A stretch of 64,000 nucleotides of DNA from Legionella israelensis. GTDB taxonomy: Bacteria; Pseudomonadota; Gammaproteobacteria; Legionellales; Legionellaceae. The notes below the pieces were generated by a model. That model was given only the letters and a program-made list of their open reading frames with translations, was not told where the DNA came from and did no database searches. Shown piece by piece: positions 1 through 9,881 of the stretch. The translations under genes were made by a program, and so were the position numbers. Every line of letters begins with the position of its first letter. Position 1 is the first letter of the stretch. The stretch covers positions 2,108,001-2,172,000 of the forward strand of contig NZ_CP038273.1 in assembly GCF_004571175.1 (NCBI RefSeq), in the 5' to 3' direction.

Positions 1-78
1 TAACAAAAAAGACAAGGGGTGCGGAATGTTTGTTGTAGCAGTGAGCTTGAAAATTTTGGTTATGGAAGGAAAAAGACA

Positions 79-1986
79 ATGCCTAACGTGACATTAGCTG
101 ACGGAAGTGTAAAACATTTTGAGCATCCTTTAACTGTTCGCGACGTGGCACAATCCATTAGTTCAGGACTTGCAAAAGCTGCCTTGGCTGGTAAAGTGGA
201 CGGGAAATTGGTTGATACCAGTTACCAGATTCAAAATGACTGTTCTCTGCTGATCATTACTGAAAAACAGGAAGAAGGCTTTGAGGTTATTCGTCATTCT
301 GCCGCTCATTTATTAGCGCAAGCTGTAAAGATACTGTTTCCTACAGCCCAAGTTACGATTGGGCCTGTAATTGAAGATGGCTTTTACTATGATTTTGCTT
401 TTTCCCGCTCTTTTACACCTGAAGACTTAGAAAAAATCGAGCAGAAAATGGAGGAACTGGTAAAAGCGAATTATCCGGTTACTCGCCGGGAAATGCCACG
501 TGATGCTGCCATTGCTCATTTTAAAGCGATGGGGGAGGAATATAAGGCCCGGATTATCGCTGAGATTCCTGAAGGTGAGGTGATTTCCTTATACAGACAG
601 GGAGATTTTGAAGATCTTTGTCGAGGTCCTCACGTTCCTTCAACAGGTTTTATTAAAGCTTTTAAATTAACCAAATTGGCTGGAGCCTACTGGAAAGGTG
701 ATTCAAACAATGAAATGCTGCAGCGCATTTATGGTACAGCCTGGCCTGATAAAAAATCGCTTAAGGCGTATTTACATCGCCTTGAAGAGGCTGAAAAGCG
801 AGATCACCGCAAGCTGGGTAAGTTTTTGAATTTATTTCATTTTCAAGATATTGCCCCCGGTATGGTATTTTGGCACCCTAAAGGCTCGACGCTTTATCAG
901 AGTCTTGAGTGCTACATGCGCACGCGTCTGGATGAATTTGGCTATCAGGAAATCAGAACGCCCCAATTAGTTGATCGGGTTTTGTGGGAAAAATCCGGTC
1001 ACTGGGATAATTTTCGTGATGAAATGTTCATTACTGAGACGGAAAATCGTTTCTATGCGGTAAAACCCATGAATTGCCCCTGTCATGTGCAAGTGTATAA
1101 TCAAGGCTTAAAGAGCTACCGTGATCTGCCTTTGCGATATGCTGAGTTTGGTAATTGTCACCGTTGTGAGCCTTCAGGCGCATTGCATGGATTAATGCGC
1201 GTACGCAATATGGTTCAGGATGATGCTCATATCTTTTGTACAGAAGATCAGATTCAGTCTGAAGTGGCCATGATGCTTGAGCTGGTAGAATCGGTATACG
1301 CGGATTTCGGTTTCAATGAAATAAAATATCGATTGGCTCTACGTCCAGAAAAACGGGTAGGAAGTGATGCTGTTTGGGATAAGGCAGAAGCTGCTCTCAA
1401 GCAGGCGATGAAAGAACATGAGATTGAGTGGATCGATGCTCCGGGAGAAGGGGCATTTTATGGGCCGAAAATTGAGTGCTCTCTATCCGACTGTCTTGGA
1501 CGCATCTGGCAATGTGGAACCATTCAGGTGGATTTTTCCATGCCGGAGCGATTAGGTGCTCAATTTGTGGGGGAAGATGGCAGCAAACAAATACCCGTAA
1601 TGTTGCACCGCGCCATTCTTGGTTCTTTTGAGCGCTTCCTGGGGATATTGATTGAACATTATGCCGGAAAATTACCTCTTTGGTTGTCGCCCATTCAAGT
1701 TGTTATTTTAACAATTAGTGAAAAACAGAATGAGTATGCAAAAAAAATCACCCAAATATTGCAAAAACATGGTATTCGTGCAAATTTTGACTTGAGAAAT
1801 GAGAAAATAGGTTTTAAAATTCGCGAGCATACTTTACAGAAAATTCCATACCTACTGATTATTGGCGATAAAGAAGTTGAGAATAATCAGGTTTCTGTGA
1901 GAACTCGTGAAGGTATTGATCAAGGGGTAATGTCTCTAGATGAGATTTGTGCTACCCTTCAAAGGGAAATAGAGAGTAAGAAATAA
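79..1986 (+). CDS. thrS: Threonyl-tRNA synthetase
   Basis: Class II aminoacyl-tRNA synthetase that charges tRNA-Thr in the cytoplasm. The 635-residue product matches the usual bacterial ThrRS length. An N-terminal TGS-like domain ([10 protein letters not shown] onwards) is followed by the editing region with its [10 protein letters not shown] motif, then the catalytic core. The core shows the zinc-binding residues expected of the family: Cys in PMNCPCH, His in [11 protein letters not shown] and His in [12 protein letters not shown]-terminal anticodon-binding domain begins near [10 protein letters not shown]. The frame is open from 19, but the ATG at 79 follows a GGAAGGA ribosome site at 64-70 and matches the family N-terminus. 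It heads the thrS-infC-rpmI-rplT cluster; the gap to infC is short. Confidence 0.97.
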   Translation: MPNVTLADGSVKHFEHPLTVRDVAQSISSGLAKAALAGKVDGKLVDTSYQIQNDCSLLIITEKQEEGFEVIRHSAAHLLAQAVKILFPTAQVTIGPVIEDGFYYDFAFSRSFTPEDLEKIEQKMEELVKANYPVTRREMPRDAAIAHFKAMGEEYKARIIAEIPEGEVISLYRQGDFEDLCRGPHVPSTGFIKAFKLTKLAGAYWKGDSNNEMLQRIYGTAWPDKKSLKAYLHRLEEAEKRDHRKLGKFLNLFHFQDIAPGMVFWHPKGSTLYQSLECYMRTRLDEFGYQEIRTPQLVDRVLWEKSGHWDNFRDEMFITETENRFYAVKPMNCPCHVQVYNQGLKSYRDLPLRYAEFGNCHRCEPSGALHGLMRVRNMVQDDAHIFCTEDQIQSEVAMMLELVESVYADFGFNEIKYRLALRPEKRVGSDAVWDKAEAALKQAMKEHEIEWIDAPGEGAFYGPKIECSLSDCLGRIWQCGTIQVDFSMPERLGAQFVGEDGSKQIPVMLHRAILGSFERFLGILIEHYAGKLPLWLSPIQVVILTISEKQNEYAKKITQILQKHGIRANFDLRNEKIGFKIREHTLQKIPYLLIIGDKEVENNQVSVRTREGIDQGVMSLDEICATLQREIESKK

Positions 1987-2056
1987 GGCTCATGTAAGAC
2001 CATTGTTCGCTGAATTGGCAGCAGGCAAAAATTAATTGAAATACCAATTTTAAACT

Positions 2057-2072
2057 GGAGGACTGAACTATT
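2057..2072 (+). promoter_or_regulatory. infC ribosome-binding site and AUU start codon
   Basis: GGAGG at 2057-2061 stands eight bases before ATT at 2070-2072. No ATG, GTG or TTG in frame at this spacing would give the complete IF-3 N-terminus. The strong Shine-Dalgarno coupled to a rare start codon is the classic signature of IF-3 autoregulation. Confidence 0.85.
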
Positions 2073-2606
2073 AGTGCATCAAGTAAGCGTGAAGGTGATC
2101 GCGCGCGAATTAATGAAATGATCAATGTACCTGAGGTACGCTTAATTGATGTCGATGGCAATCAGGTAGGTATTGTATCAACACGAGAGGCATTACGAGC
2201 AGCTGAAGAAGCTGGTTATGATTTGGTGGAAATTTCTCCTACGGCCAAGCCGCCTGTTTGCCGAATTATGGATTACGGTAAATACCTTTTTGAGCAGAAT
2301 AAAAAGCAGGCAGAAGCCAGGAAGAAGCAAAAGCAGATACAGGTTAAAGAGCTTAAATTCCGTCCTACAACGGAAACAGGGGATTATCAGGTCAAGCTAC
2401 GCAACCTGATACGTTTCCTTAAACATGGTGACAAGGTCAAAATCACGGTACGTTTTCGTGGCCGTGAGGTGGCACATCAGGACATTGGCATGAAAATTAT
2501 GGAGCGTCTGCAGGAAGATACAGCAGAATTTGCTGTAGTTGAACAGCAGGCAAAACGTGAAGGACGTCAATTACTGATGGTTTTGGCACCTAAAAAAACC
2601 AAGTAG
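2070..2606 (+). CDS. infC: Translation initiation factor IF-3
   Basis: IF-3 binds the 30S subunit and enforces correct start-codon and initiator-tRNA choice. The first ATG in frame is at 2118, but it would cut off the conserved N-terminal segment. I place the start at the ATT at 2070, eight bases after a GGAGG at 2057-2061, giving a 178-residue protein beginning (M)[15 protein letters not shown], the normal IF-3 N-terminus. Use of AUU as the infC start is established in Escherichia coli, where IF-3 discriminates against it and so represses its own synthesis. The body carries the expected [10 protein letters not shown] and [17 protein letters not shown] segments. It lies between thrS and rpmI. 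Confidence 0.95.
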   Translation: MSASSKREGDRARINEMINVPEVRLIDVDGNQVGIVSTREALRAAEEAGYDLVEISPTAKPPVCRIMDYGKYLFEQNKKQAEARKKQKQIQVKELKFRPTTETGDYQVKLRNLIRFLKHGDKVKITVRFRGREVAHQDIGMKIMERLQEDTAEFAVVEQQAKREGRQLLMVLAPKKTK

Positions 2607-2666
2607 CAGACATTTCTGATAATGCAGAATGTCGGAAGTAATATAATAAATGCGGAGTATATTTAT

Positions 2667-2867
2667 ATGCCAAAGTTAAAAACTCATCGCGGAGCACAAA
2701 AACGCTTCCGCAAAACAGCGAGCGGTGCAATCAAACGTCGTGGCGCTTATCGAAATCATATCCTCACAAAAAAGTCAACCAAGCAAAAACGTCATTTGCG
2801 TGTTGAATCCAATTATTTGAAGCGATGTGATGCGCGTTTAGCAGAACGCATGTTGCAAGGTAGTTAA
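2667..2867 (+). CDS. rpmI: 50S ribosomal protein L35
   Basis: Small basic protein of the large ribosomal subunit, 66 residues, the usual length for L35. It begins [17 protein letters not shown], the family signature, and contains [15 protein letters not shown]. The frame is open back to 2622, but the ATG at 2667 gives the conserved N-terminus and has GGAG at 2654-2657 upstream. It sits 60 bases after infC and 15 bases before rplT, as in most gammaproteobacteria. Confidence 0.97.
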   Translation: MPKLKTHRGAQKRFRKTASGAIKRRGAYRNHILTKKSTKQKRHLRVESNYLKRCDARLAERMLQGS

Positions 2868-2882
2868 GAGGAGAGATGAATC

Positions 2883-3242
2883 ATGCCAAGAGTTAAACGT
2901 GGTGTGACCGCCAAAGCGCGTCATAAAAAAGTTTTAAAGCAAGCAAAAGGTTATTATGGTGCCCGTAGTCGTGTATACCGGGTAGCGAAGCAGGCAGTCA
3001 TTAAAGCAGGCCAATATGCCTATCGTGATCGTCGACAAAGAAAAAGACAGTTTCGCGCCTTATGGATTACAAGAATTAATGCTCAAGCCAGGGAGTGTGG
3101 CTTATCATACAGTCGTCTCATCAATGGTTTGAAAAAAGCTAATATTGAACTGGATCGTAAGATATTGGCAGATATGGCAGTGTACGATAAAACCGCCTTT
3201 GCCAGCATCGCAGAACAGGCTAAAGCTGCTTTATCCAGCTAA
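2883..3242 (+). CDS. rplT: 50S ribosomal protein L20
   Basis: 119-residue basic protein required early in 50S assembly. It starts [19 protein letters not shown] and contains the [18 protein letters not shown] stretch typical of L20. In E. coli L20 represses the rpmI-rplT mRNA by binding a structure near rpmI; no comparable structure was resolved here. A GAGGAG at 2868-2873 supports the start. It is the last gene of the operon and is followed by a hairpin with a T-run. Confidence 0.97.
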   Translation: MPRVKRGVTAKARHKKVLKQAKGYYGARSRVYRVAKQAVIKAGQYAYRDRRQRKRQFRALWITRINAQARECGLSYSRLINGLKKANIELDRKILADMAVYDKTAFASIAEQAKAALSS

Positions 3243-3280
3243 GTATTTTGTAAATCCGAGGTAATACGTTATCGTTGGAT

Positions 3281-3320
3281 AACTGTCCATCAGAATTTTT
3301 TGGTGGACAGTTATTTTTTT
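3281..3320 (+). terminator. Rho-independent terminator after rplT
   Basis: A 9-bp perfect stem, AACTGTCCA at 3281-3289 paired with TGGACAGTT at 3304-3312, has a 14-base loop and is followed by a T-rich run at 3313-3320. It closes the thrS-infC-rpmI-rplT transcription unit. Confidence 0.88.
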
Positions 3321-3334
3321 CCTGCATATATTCA

Positions 3335-3461
3335 TGTTACGCAGCGTCGTCTTTTTTGCATCTTCGGCGAATATTTGCTGTTCAAGTGCCCATTTACTTT
3401 CAGTAAATTACGCTCGAACAGCAAATATTCACCAGAATCTGCTAAAAAATACTGTGTAACA
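3335..3461. repeat. Long imperfect palindrome, dispersed element copy A
   Basis: The outer arms TGTTACGCAG (3335-3344) and CTGTGTAACA (3452-3461) pair with one wobble. An inner 15-bp perfect stem joins 3369-3383 to 3416-3430, and a 7-bp stem (ATTTACT 3392-3398 with AGTAAAT 3402-3408) closes the tip. The edges resemble copies at 26749-26823 and 57334-57473, and CTAAAAAATACTGTGT (3442-3457) recurs at 8775-8790. The element lies between the rplT terminator and pheS. No coding potential is evident. Confidence 0.75.
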
Positions 3462-3517
3462 AGCGTTATATAGTGTGCTGAGTTACTCATGATCCTGTTA
3501 TTTATGTGAGTTTTATC

Positions 3518-4531
3518 ATGCAAGATATTATCAAGATACAAAAAGAAGCCTCCGAGGCCATTCGTCATGCAGAAGATACTGCTGAACTGGAAAGCATACG
3601 GGTTGAGTTTTTAGGTAAGAAAGGTCGTCTTACGGATATACTGAAAAGTCTTGCTGGATTGTCTGCTGAAGAAAGACCTAAGGTGGGTCAACTCGTTAAT
3701 GAGGCAAAGCGCCTGATAGCCAGCTTGATAGAGGAAAAAAAACAACTCTTGAAAGAGCAGATGCTCGAAAAAAAATTACGACAAGAAACCATTGACGTTG
3801 GTTTGCCGGGGAGAAATCTCGAAGCGGGTTCTCTGCATCCAGTAACACGGGTTAAACAACGCATTAACGATTATTTCAGTCGTTTGGGTTTTGATATTGT
3901 TGATGGGCCAGAAATAGAATCAGAATTTTATAATTTTGAAGCCTTGAACATTCCACAACATCACCCTGCACGCGCGATGCATGACACGTTTTACTTTGGT
4001 GATGGGCATTTATTACGAACGCATACTTCCCCTGTTCAGATTAGAACCATGGAAGTGAGAACTCCACCCTTAAGACTGATTGCCCCGGGTCGTGTTTACC
4101 GCTGTGATTCGGATGTAACACATACACCTATGTTCCATCAGGTAGAGGGATTATGGATTGATACACAAACCACAATCGCTCATCTAAAAGGTCTTTTGCA
4201 TGATTTTTTCGCCTACTTTTTTGGCCGTGAGCTTGCACTGCGTTTCAGACCCTCTTATTTTCCTTTTACTGAACCTTCTGCCGAAGTCGATATTGAATGT
4301 ACTCAATGCCAGGGAAAAGGATGCCGTTCCTGTAAATTTACGGGTTGGCTGGAAGTTCTCGGATGTGGAATGGTTCATCCAAATGTATTAAAATCGGTCA
4401 ATATATCACCCGACACTTATCAAGGCTGGGCATTTGGCCTGGGCATTGACAGGTTGGCCATGTTGTATTTTGCTATTGATGATTTACGCATGATGTTTGA
4501 AAACGATTTGACATTTTTGAAACAGTTCTAG
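3518..4531 (+). CDS. pheS: Phenylalanyl-tRNA synthetase alpha subunit
   Basis: Catalytic subunit of the alpha2-beta2 PheRS. The product has 337 residues from the ATG at 3518. A GTG at 3506 would add four residues, but the GTGAG there fits better as the ribosome site. The N-terminal coiled coil ([15 protein letters not shown]) is followed by the class II core, with [12 protein letters not shown] (motif 2 region), [41 protein letters not shown] and the C-terminal [12 protein letters not shown]. All conserved blocks are intact. Unusually, 217 bases separate it from pheT. Confidence 0.97.
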   Translation: MQDIIKIQKEASEAIRHAEDTAELESIRVEFLGKKGRLTDILKSLAGLSAEERPKVGQLVNEAKRLIASLIEEKKQLLKEQMLEKKLRQETIDVGLPGRNLEAGSLHPVTRVKQRINDYFSRLGFDIVDGPEIESEFYNFEALNIPQHHPARAMHDTFYFGDGHLLRTHTSPVQIRTMEVRTPPLRLIAPGRVYRCDSDVTHTPMFHQVEGLWIDTQTTIAHLKGLLHDFFAYFFGRELALRFRPSYFPFTEPSAEVDIECTQCQGKGCRSCKFTGWLEVLGCGMVHPNVLKSVNISPDTYQGWAFGLGIDRLAMLYFAIDDLRMMFENDLTFLKQF

Positions 4532-4748
4532 TACGTTGAATGATTCAAAGTAAAGCAGTATATTTGAATAATTTTTATATAAACTTCGGATTCCCTCTCC
4601 CGGCTCAAGACTGGAAGCTGGAATTCGAATTTTCGATTTATAAGCAAATGGTTAACTAAAAGTCAATTTTAAGCTGTATTATTAACTTATGCGCTGCTCT
4701 TATGTTTTTCTTTTAATTTTGACTTAAATCTGATGGGTGAGATGTTTA

Positions 4749-7130
4749 ATGAAAATTAGCGAATTATGGTTGCGTGAATGGGTGAATCCTTCTTTAACCG
4801 TCCAACAGCTTGCCTCACAATTAACTATGGCCGGTCTCGAAGTTGACGCTGTCACGCCGGTAGCGAGTGAGTTTAATGGTGTTGTGGTTGCTGAAGTCAT
4901 GAAAACCGAGCCGCATCCTCAGGCTGATAAATTGACCTTATGTGAAGTTAATGCCGGCGGTGATAAACACTTAAAGATTGTTTGTGGGGCGGCCAATGTT
5001 CGTGCCGGATTAAAGGTGGCTTTAGCTACGGTAGGTGCAAAATTACCTGGTGGTATAAAAATAAAAGAAGCAAAGCTTCGTGGAGAAGTATCACAGGGAA
5101 TGCTGTGTTCGGCAACCGAGCTTGGCATGGCTGAACAGTCAGAGGGCATCATAGAATTAAATGAAGACGCACCTGTCGGAGAATCTTTTCGAGATTATCT
5201 TAAACTGAATGATTTTATTCTTGATATTGATTTAACACCTAATCGTGCCGACTGTTTTAGTGTTTTAGGTGTCGCCCGTGAAATAGCGGCTTTAAACCAA
5301 TCGACTTTAAAACAGAAATCACAGATAAAGATTCCTCCCGCCATTGATGATGCAGTGAAAGTTCACTTAAATCAGCCTGAAAGTTGTTCAATTTATTGTG
5401 GGCGAATTATAAAAGGGATCAATCCACAGGCAAAGACGCCGGTATGGATGAGTGAAAAACTGAGACGCAGTGGTATTCGATCTGTCCATCCAGTGGTTGA
5501 TGTAACAAATTATGTCATGCTGGAGCTAGGACAACCCATGCACGCTTTTGATTTAGAAATGCTCTCTGGTGATATCAGTGTGCGTATGGCTATGCAAAAT
5601 GAGACCTTGGAGTTACTGGATGGTCAAAAAGTCAGTTTGGATGAAAATGTTCTGTTGATCGCTGATGAAAAGCAGGCGTTAGCGATGGCAGGTATTATGG
5701 GTGGTGCATCCAGTGCTGTGCAGGAAACTACACAGGATATTTTTCTTGAAAGTGCATTTTTTAATCCACTCGCCATTTCAGGAGTGGCAAGGCGCTATGG
5801 TCTTTGCACCGATTCCTCCCAACGTTTTGAACGGGGTGTAGAGCCAGAGCTGCAAGGCAGAGCTTTGGAGACGGCTACTGAATTATTGCTTTCCATTGTC
5901 GGTGGAGAGCCTGGTCCAATGATGACAGCCAGTGATGAAACACATAAACCAAAACCAGTAAAATTGATGTTTCAGCCGCAGAAAGTCAAACAGTTAACCG
6001 GGGTAGATGTACCTTTTGAGCACCTGATATCACTATTGCAGTCATTAGGGATGAAAATCACTGAGACGGCGGCTGAGCAGCTTGAAGTTATCGTTCCTTT
6101 GCACCGTTTTGATATATCTATTGAAGAAGATCTTGTTGAGGAAATAATTCGTTTATATGGATACGATAAATTACCTGCTGAGTCACCGTCCTGCATAGTC
6201 AAGGCAGGGCGATCAAGCTTAACTGAGAAATTGACGGCTCAATTATCCCGTTGGTTTAGTCACCGTGGATATCATGAAACCATTAGCTACAGTTTTGTAG
6301 ATCCAGAATTACAGGAAACGCTGCATCCACAGAAACAGCCCTTATCTTTATTAAATCCTTTATCTTCAGAATTGTCTCAAATGCGCATGAGTCTTTGGCC
6401 GGGATTAATAGCTTCTATGGTTTATAATGCTCATCGCCAATCATCGGCCATGAAATTGTTTGAAGTAGGAGTGGTCTTTAATAAAGAAAACGAACACATT
6501 CAAGAGCAGGCAAAGATTGCCGGGCTTCTGATGGGGGAACGGGGTGCCTTAAATTGGGCAGAGACTACGCGTAATTATGATTTTTATGATTTAAAAGGGG
6601 AACTTCAGGCTTTATTTAATGATCTTAAGATAGATCAAAGCGAGTTTATTGCCGAAGAACATCCTGCCCTGCATCCAGGAAAAACGGCCATGATTAGAAT
6701 TGCCGGCAAGAATGTGGGGTGGATTGGGGCATTGCATCCAGGCATTGTCGATGCATTGTCTATAACTCATGAGGTAATACTGTTTGAATTATTGCTTTCT
6801 TCGTTAACTGAGAAGAGTACAGTTAAATACAAAGCTATCTCGAAATATCCGCAAGTTCGACGTGATTTGTCTTTCCTGGTGGCAGAAGACATTGTTGTCG
6901 ATGATATTAAAAAAGTGATTTCTGAAACGGTTAAAAACAATTGGCTTAAATCGTTTGACGTGTTTGATTTGTATAAAGGTAAGGGCGTTGTGGACGGTAA
7001 AAAAAGTCTGGGAGTTTCTTTGACCTTTCAAGATGCCGGTCGTACATTAACCGATATTGAGATCAATGAATTAATTAATGCTATAATTAAAAAACTCGAA
7101 GACAACTTTGCCATTATATTGAGGGACTAA
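4749..7130 (+). CDS. pheT: Phenylalanyl-tRNA synthetase beta subunit
   Basis: Large subunit of PheRS, carrying tRNA-binding and editing domains; 793 residues, the normal length. It begins [16 protein letters not shown], as E. coli PheT does, which fixes the start at 4749 rather than the in-frame codon at 4737. An N-terminal EMAP/tRNA-binding domain (residues ~40-150, with [12 protein letters not shown]) is followed by the B3/B4 editing region ([12 protein letters not shown]), the B5 domain and a C-terminal ferredoxin-fold anticodon-binding domain ([13 protein letters not shown]). The stop at 7130 is two bases from the ihfA start, the usual pheT-ihfA coupling. Confidence 0.97.
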   Translation: MKISELWLREWVNPSLTVQQLASQLTMAGLEVDAVTPVASEFNGVVVAEVMKTEPHPQADKLTLCEVNAGGDKHLKIVCGAANVRAGLKVALATVGAKLPGGIKIKEAKLRGEVSQGMLCSATELGMAEQSEGIIELNEDAPVGESFRDYLKLNDFILDIDLTPNRADCFSVLGVAREIAALNQSTLKQKSQIKIPPAIDDAVKVHLNQPESCSIYCGRIIKGINPQAKTPVWMSEKLRRSGIRSVHPVVDVTNYVMLELGQPMHAFDLEMLSGDISVRMAMQNETLELLDGQKVSLDENVLLIADEKQALAMAGIMGGASSAVQETTQDIFLESAFFNPLAISGVARRYGLCTDSSQRFERGVEPELQGRALETATELLLSIVGGEPGPMMTASDETHKPKPVKLMFQPQKVKQLTGVDVPFEHLISLLQSLGMKITETAAEQLEVIVPLHRFDISIEEDLVEEIIRLYGYDKLPAESPSCIVKAGRSSLTEKLTAQLSRWFSHRGYHETISYSFVDPELQETLHPQKQPLSLLNPLSSELSQMRMSLWPGLIASMVYNAHRQSSAMKLFEVGVVFNKENEHIQEQAKIAGLLMGERGALNWAETTRNYDFYDLKGELQALFNDLKIDQSEFIAEEHPALHPGKTAMIRIAGKNVGWIGALHPGIVDALSITHEVILFELLLSSLTEKSTVKYKAISKYPQVRRDLSFLVAEDIVVDDIKKVISETVKNNWLKSFDVFDLYKGKGVVDGKKSLGVSLTFQDAGRTLTDIEINELINAIIKKLEDNFAIILRD

Positions 7131-7132
7131 TT

Positions 7133-7423
7133 GTGAATGCATTAAGTAAGGCAAAAATAGCAGAAACTCTTTGTGACGAGTTACAGATGTCTAAAAGCGA
7201 TGCCAGGGATATGGTAGAAAACTTCTTTGAGGAGTTGAAACAAAGCCTTGAGAGCGGCCATCATGTAAAGTTATCGGGATTTGGCAACTTTACCTTACGT
7301 GATAAGCCACAAAGACCGGGAAGAAACCCGAAATCTGGCGAGGAAATCCCAGTTGAAGCGAGACGTGTAGTTACTTTTAAACCTGGCTTGAAACTAAAAA
7401 CAAAAATTGAATCAAGAAGGTAA
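7133..7423 (+). CDS. ihfA: Integration host factor alpha subunit
   Basis: DNA-bending subunit of the IHF heterodimer. The 96-residue HU/IHF-family protein contains [20 protein letters not shown], which includes the Pro-tipped arm that intercalates into the minor groove. The GTG at 7133 is used as start because it yields the family N-terminus ([13 protein letters not shown]) and is two bases past pheT. IHF controls many promoters and recombination events; in Legionella IHF has been linked to growth-phase traits. The next gene begins within ten bases. Confidence 0.95.
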   Translation: MNALSKAKIAETLCDELQMSKSDARDMVENFFEELKQSLESGHHVKLSGFGNFTLRDKPQRPGRNPKSGEEIPVEARRVVTFKPGLKLKTKIESRR

Positions 7424-7430
7424 TATTTCA

Positions 7431-7742
7431 TTGAATCATTATATTAAACATATTTTTATATGTACCAATCAAAAAGCCGCTGGCAAAAAATGTTGTGCTA
7501 CAGCCGGAGCGGATGAATATTTTGATTATATGAAAAGCAAATTACTTGAAATGGATATGCATGGTCCCGGGAAAATAAGAGTAAGTAAATCCGGTTGTCT
7601 TGGCCGCTGTAGCCTTGGACCTTGTATAGTGGTTTACCCCGACGGAGTCTGGTATAATTACTCCTCTTTTAAAGATATAGACGAAATTATCCATCATCAT
7701 CTGTTAGAAGGACATCTCGTCAAACGCTTACTGATCAGCTGA
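7431..7742 (+). CDS. Thioredoxin-like [2Fe-2S] ferredoxin domain protein
   Basis: 103-residue protein of the (2Fe-2S) ferredoxin family with a thioredoxin-like fold. An N-terminal strand HIFICTNQK and AGKKCC are followed by GCLGRCSLGPC, giving the Cys pattern that ligates a [2Fe-2S] cluster in such proteins, then VVYPDGVWY. The start is taken as TTG at 7431, ten bases after AAGAAGG at 7414-7420 inside the end of ihfA; an earlier TTG at 7407 would overlap ihfA. The electron partner is unknown. It is probably co-transcribed with ihfA. Confidence 0.8.
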   Translation: MNHYIKHIFICTNQKAAGKKCCATAGADEYFDYMKSKLLEMDMHGPGKIRVSKSGCLGRCSLGPCIVVYPDGVWYNYSSFKDIDEIIHHHLLEGHLVKRLLIS

Positions 7743-7764
7743 TTAAAAATAATTACAGTTTTAC

Positions 7765-7793
7765 TTGAAGGATGTTGTATATTTGGTTAAAAT
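7765..7793 (+). promoter_or_regulatory. Putative sigma-70 promoter for rplM-rpsI
   Basis: TTGAAG (7765-7770), a 17-base spacer and TAAAAT (7788-7793) lie 52 bases before the rplM start, in the only gap between the ferredoxin gene and rplM. Called from sequence similarity to the consensus alone. Confidence 0.5.
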
Positions 7794-7844
7794 CGCCCAT
7801 CCAAAAGTAAAAGATAACCAATTAGGCGGTACGGAGTTTATTTA

Positions 7845-8279
7845 ATGAATACATTTAGCGCCAAGGCACATGAAGTCAAACGTGACTGGTATGTGGTCGA
7901 TGCTACTGATAAAGTCCTGGGTCGTTTAGCTGCCGAGATAGCTAGGCGTTTGCGTGGCAAGCATAAGGCTGAATACACCCCTCATGTTGACACGGGCGAT
8001 TATATTGTTGTGACAAACGCTGAAAAGGTAACGGTGACCGGAAATAAATTTAAAAATAAAATGTATCATCATCATTCCGGTTATCCTGGCGGTATTAAAT
8101 CGGCTTCTTTCGAAAAGTTGCAGCAGAAAAATCCGGTTAAAATCATTGAGCTTGCTGTTAAAGGCATGCTTCCCAAAAATGCCTTAGGCCGTGAAATGTA
8201 TCGAAAGCTGAAAGTATATGTCGGCGGTGAGCATCCGCATGCGGCGCAGCAACCTAAACTACTTGAGATTGAGGAATAA
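7845..8279 (+). CDS. rplM: 50S ribosomal protein L13
   Basis: 144-residue large-subunit protein. It shows the L13 landmarks [17 protein letters not shown] near the N-terminus, [20 protein letters not shown], and [19 protein letters not shown] near the C-terminus. rpsI follows after five bases, the conserved rplM-rpsI pair. In E. coli L13 autoregulates this operon; no leader structure was resolved here. Confidence 0.97.
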   Translation: MNTFSAKAHEVKRDWYVVDATDKVLGRLAAEIARRLRGKHKAEYTPHVDTGDYIVVTNAEKVTVTGNKFKNKMYHHHSGYPGGIKSASFEKLQQKNPVKIIELAVKGMLPKNALGREMYRKLKVYVGGEHPHAAQQPKLLEIEE

Positions 8280-8284
8280 AGATA

Positions 8285-8716
8285 ATGGCTGAAAAGCAGC
8301 AATATTATGGCACGGGTCGTAGAAAAAACTCTTCAGCAAGAGTTTTTTTACGTCCTGGAAAAGGTGAAATCAAAATCAACAATCGCTTGCTTGAAGACTA
8401 TTTTGGTCGACAAACTTCGTGCATGCTTGTAAGGCAGCCTTTAGAAACAGTGGATGCCATTGATAAGTTCGATATTTATGCCACGGTGACAGGTGGAGGT
8501 ATTTCTGGCCAGGCAGGCGCTGTCCGTTTAGGTATTGCTCGAGCTTTGGTTCAATACGACGAAGTCGGTCTGTCTGAAGGAAGTGAGCCTGATCCCTCTT
8601 CATTCCGTAGAAGGTTACGTGCACGCGGTTTATTAACTCGTGATCCACGACGTGTAGAGCGTAAAAAGGTTGGTCTACATAAAGCACGTCGAGCTACTCA
8701 GTACTCCAAGCGTTAA
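8285..8716 (+). CDS. rpsI: 30S ribosomal protein S9
   Basis: 143-residue small-subunit protein whose C-terminal tail reaches toward the P-site tRNA. The family signature [17 protein letters not shown] opens the protein, followed by [20 protein letters not shown], and it ends in the basic tail ending QYSKR. It is followed directly by a strong terminator, so the transcription unit ends here. Confidence 0.97.
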   Translation: MAEKQQYYGTGRRKNSSARVFLRPGKGEIKINNRLLEDYFGRQTSCMLVRQPLETVDAIDKFDIYATVTGGGISGQAGAVRLGIARALVQYDEVGLSEGSEPDPSSFRRRLRARGLLTRDPRRVERKKVGLHKARRATQYSKR

Positions 8717-8733
8717 TCGTTACAAATATTACC

Positions 8734-8764
8734 AAAAACCCCCGCATTATTGCGGGGGTTTTTT
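8734..8764 (+). terminator. Rho-independent terminator after rpsI
   Basis: An 8-bp GC-rich stem, CCCCCGCA at 8739-8746 with TGCGGGGG at 8751-8758, has a 4-base loop flanked by A- and T-runs (8734-8738, 8759-8764). The symmetric A/T flanks allow it to stop transcription in either direction, including from the converging desaturase gene. Confidence 0.95.
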
Positions 8765-8774
8765 ATGGGATTTT

Positions 8775-8790
8775 CTAAAAAATACTGTGT
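8775..8790. repeat. Fragment of the dispersed palindromic element
   Basis: The 16-mer CTAAAAAATACTGTGT is identical to 3442-3457 inside copy A. No palindromic partner arm is present, so this looks like a decayed or partial copy beside the rpsI terminator. Confidence 0.5.
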
Positions 8791-8808
8791 TGCCATAAAT
8801 TATAAGCT

Positions 8809-9711
8809 TTAAACCAGTACAGATTCATTTTCTTTCTTATCGTTTTTTTGCCGGCCGTTTAGTTTTGCCAGCCTTAACAAAATAAGACACTTGATGTATA
8901 ACCAGCCTATATCAAACTCCCAAAGCTTAAATGAAAATTTTGCCGAGCCGGGGTTATGGTGATGATTATTATGTAATTCCTCTCCACCAACGAGTATTCC
9001 TATCGGTAAAATGTTCCTTGAGTTATCATTGGTATTGAAGTTTCGATAGCCTATATAATGTCCCAGTCCATTGATGACAGAGGCTTGGAAAAAAATCTGA
9101 TAAATCATCTGCAGATTCCAGAAGATAATTCCATACAGACCAAAAGCGAAAGTCAATAGAATCAAATAGATCAAGGGACCAAGTTTGGCATAAGGAGAAA
9201 AAAAATACCTCTCTAACCAGTCATCCACTGTACCTACTCCATATTTATCCAGTACTTCTGGAGTCTTAGCCTCATTATAAATGTCATATCCATAGCGTAG
9301 CATGTTGCCTATTCCTTTATATTTCGGACTATGCGGATCATTTATTCTATCCGTATGACGATGATGTTTGCGATGGATGGCTACCCACTCTTTTGTGTTT
9401 ATGCCTGTAGTTAACCATAGGTGGAACCGCATAAGGAAACTGACTACAGGATTAAAATTTACCGCCAGATGGGTCTGATTTCTATGGAGAAATAAGGATG
9501 TTGAAACCATGGAAAAATGAGCAGACAAAATATAAAAAAGAATAAGGCCAGCCATGCTCATGCTGATAAAGCCCTTATAAAAAAAAGAGAAGGGATAAAT
9601 AAAGCTTAAGCCTATCCATGTAAGTATAAATAAAACACCAATAAGAATGATGATTTTTTTAGGGCCTTTGACAAGAAAGAAATTTAAAAAATTGGAAAAC
9701 ATCAAAGACAT
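8809..9711 (-). CDS. Membrane fatty acid desaturase (delta-9 acyl-CoA/lipid desaturase family)
   Basis: Diiron membrane enzyme expected to introduce a double bond into a fatty acyl chain. The 300-residue protein has hydrophobic segments near 18-40, 48-70 and 175-210. It carries all three histidine clusters: HRNQTH (76-81), HRKHHRHTD (113-121) and HNNHHH (247-252), plus GHYIGYRNF near 217. The spacing fits the delta-9 desaturase family. Its AT-rich upstream region (9712-9881) is shared with a divergent gene. The exact acyl substrate and double-bond position cannot be read from sequence. Confidence 0.88.
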   Translation of the reverse strand: MSLMFSNFLNFFLVKGPKKIIILIGVLFILTWIGLSFIYPFSFFYKGFISMSMAGLILFYILSAHFSMVSTSLFLHRNQTHLAVNFNPVVSFLMRFHLWLTTGINTKEWVAIHRKHHRHTDRINDPHSPKYKGIGNMLRYGYDIYNEAKTPEVLDKYGVGTVDDWLERYFFSPYAKLGPLIYLILLTFAFGLYGIIFWNLQMIYQIFFQASVINGLGHYIGYRNFNTNDNSRNILPIGILVGGEELHNNHHHNPGSAKFSFKLWEFDIGWLYIKCLILLRLAKLNGRQKNDKKENESVLV

Positions 9712-9881
9712 CTCAAGTTGGATATATTATAAAAACATAGTAAAATTTATAGACAATAAACAAGTTTTTTTCAACAAATTAGTTAATTAATTTAAAAAAT
9801 TGTTCTATTTTTTTCAAATATTGTAATATTTTCTTAATCTTTCCCTGTTAGGCTGTTGATTTTCACTAGGGGCTTAAACCG

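Noticed and set aside
8376-8687. 103-codon minus-strand frame opposite rpsI
   Set aside because: It lies fully inside a certain ribosomal protein gene, has no ribosome site and no recognisable domain.
9712-9881. Possible PmrA box upstream of the 308-residue protein
   Set aside because: TTAAT-like half sites occur in this very AT-rich stretch but not at the spacing expected for a PmrA direct repeat.
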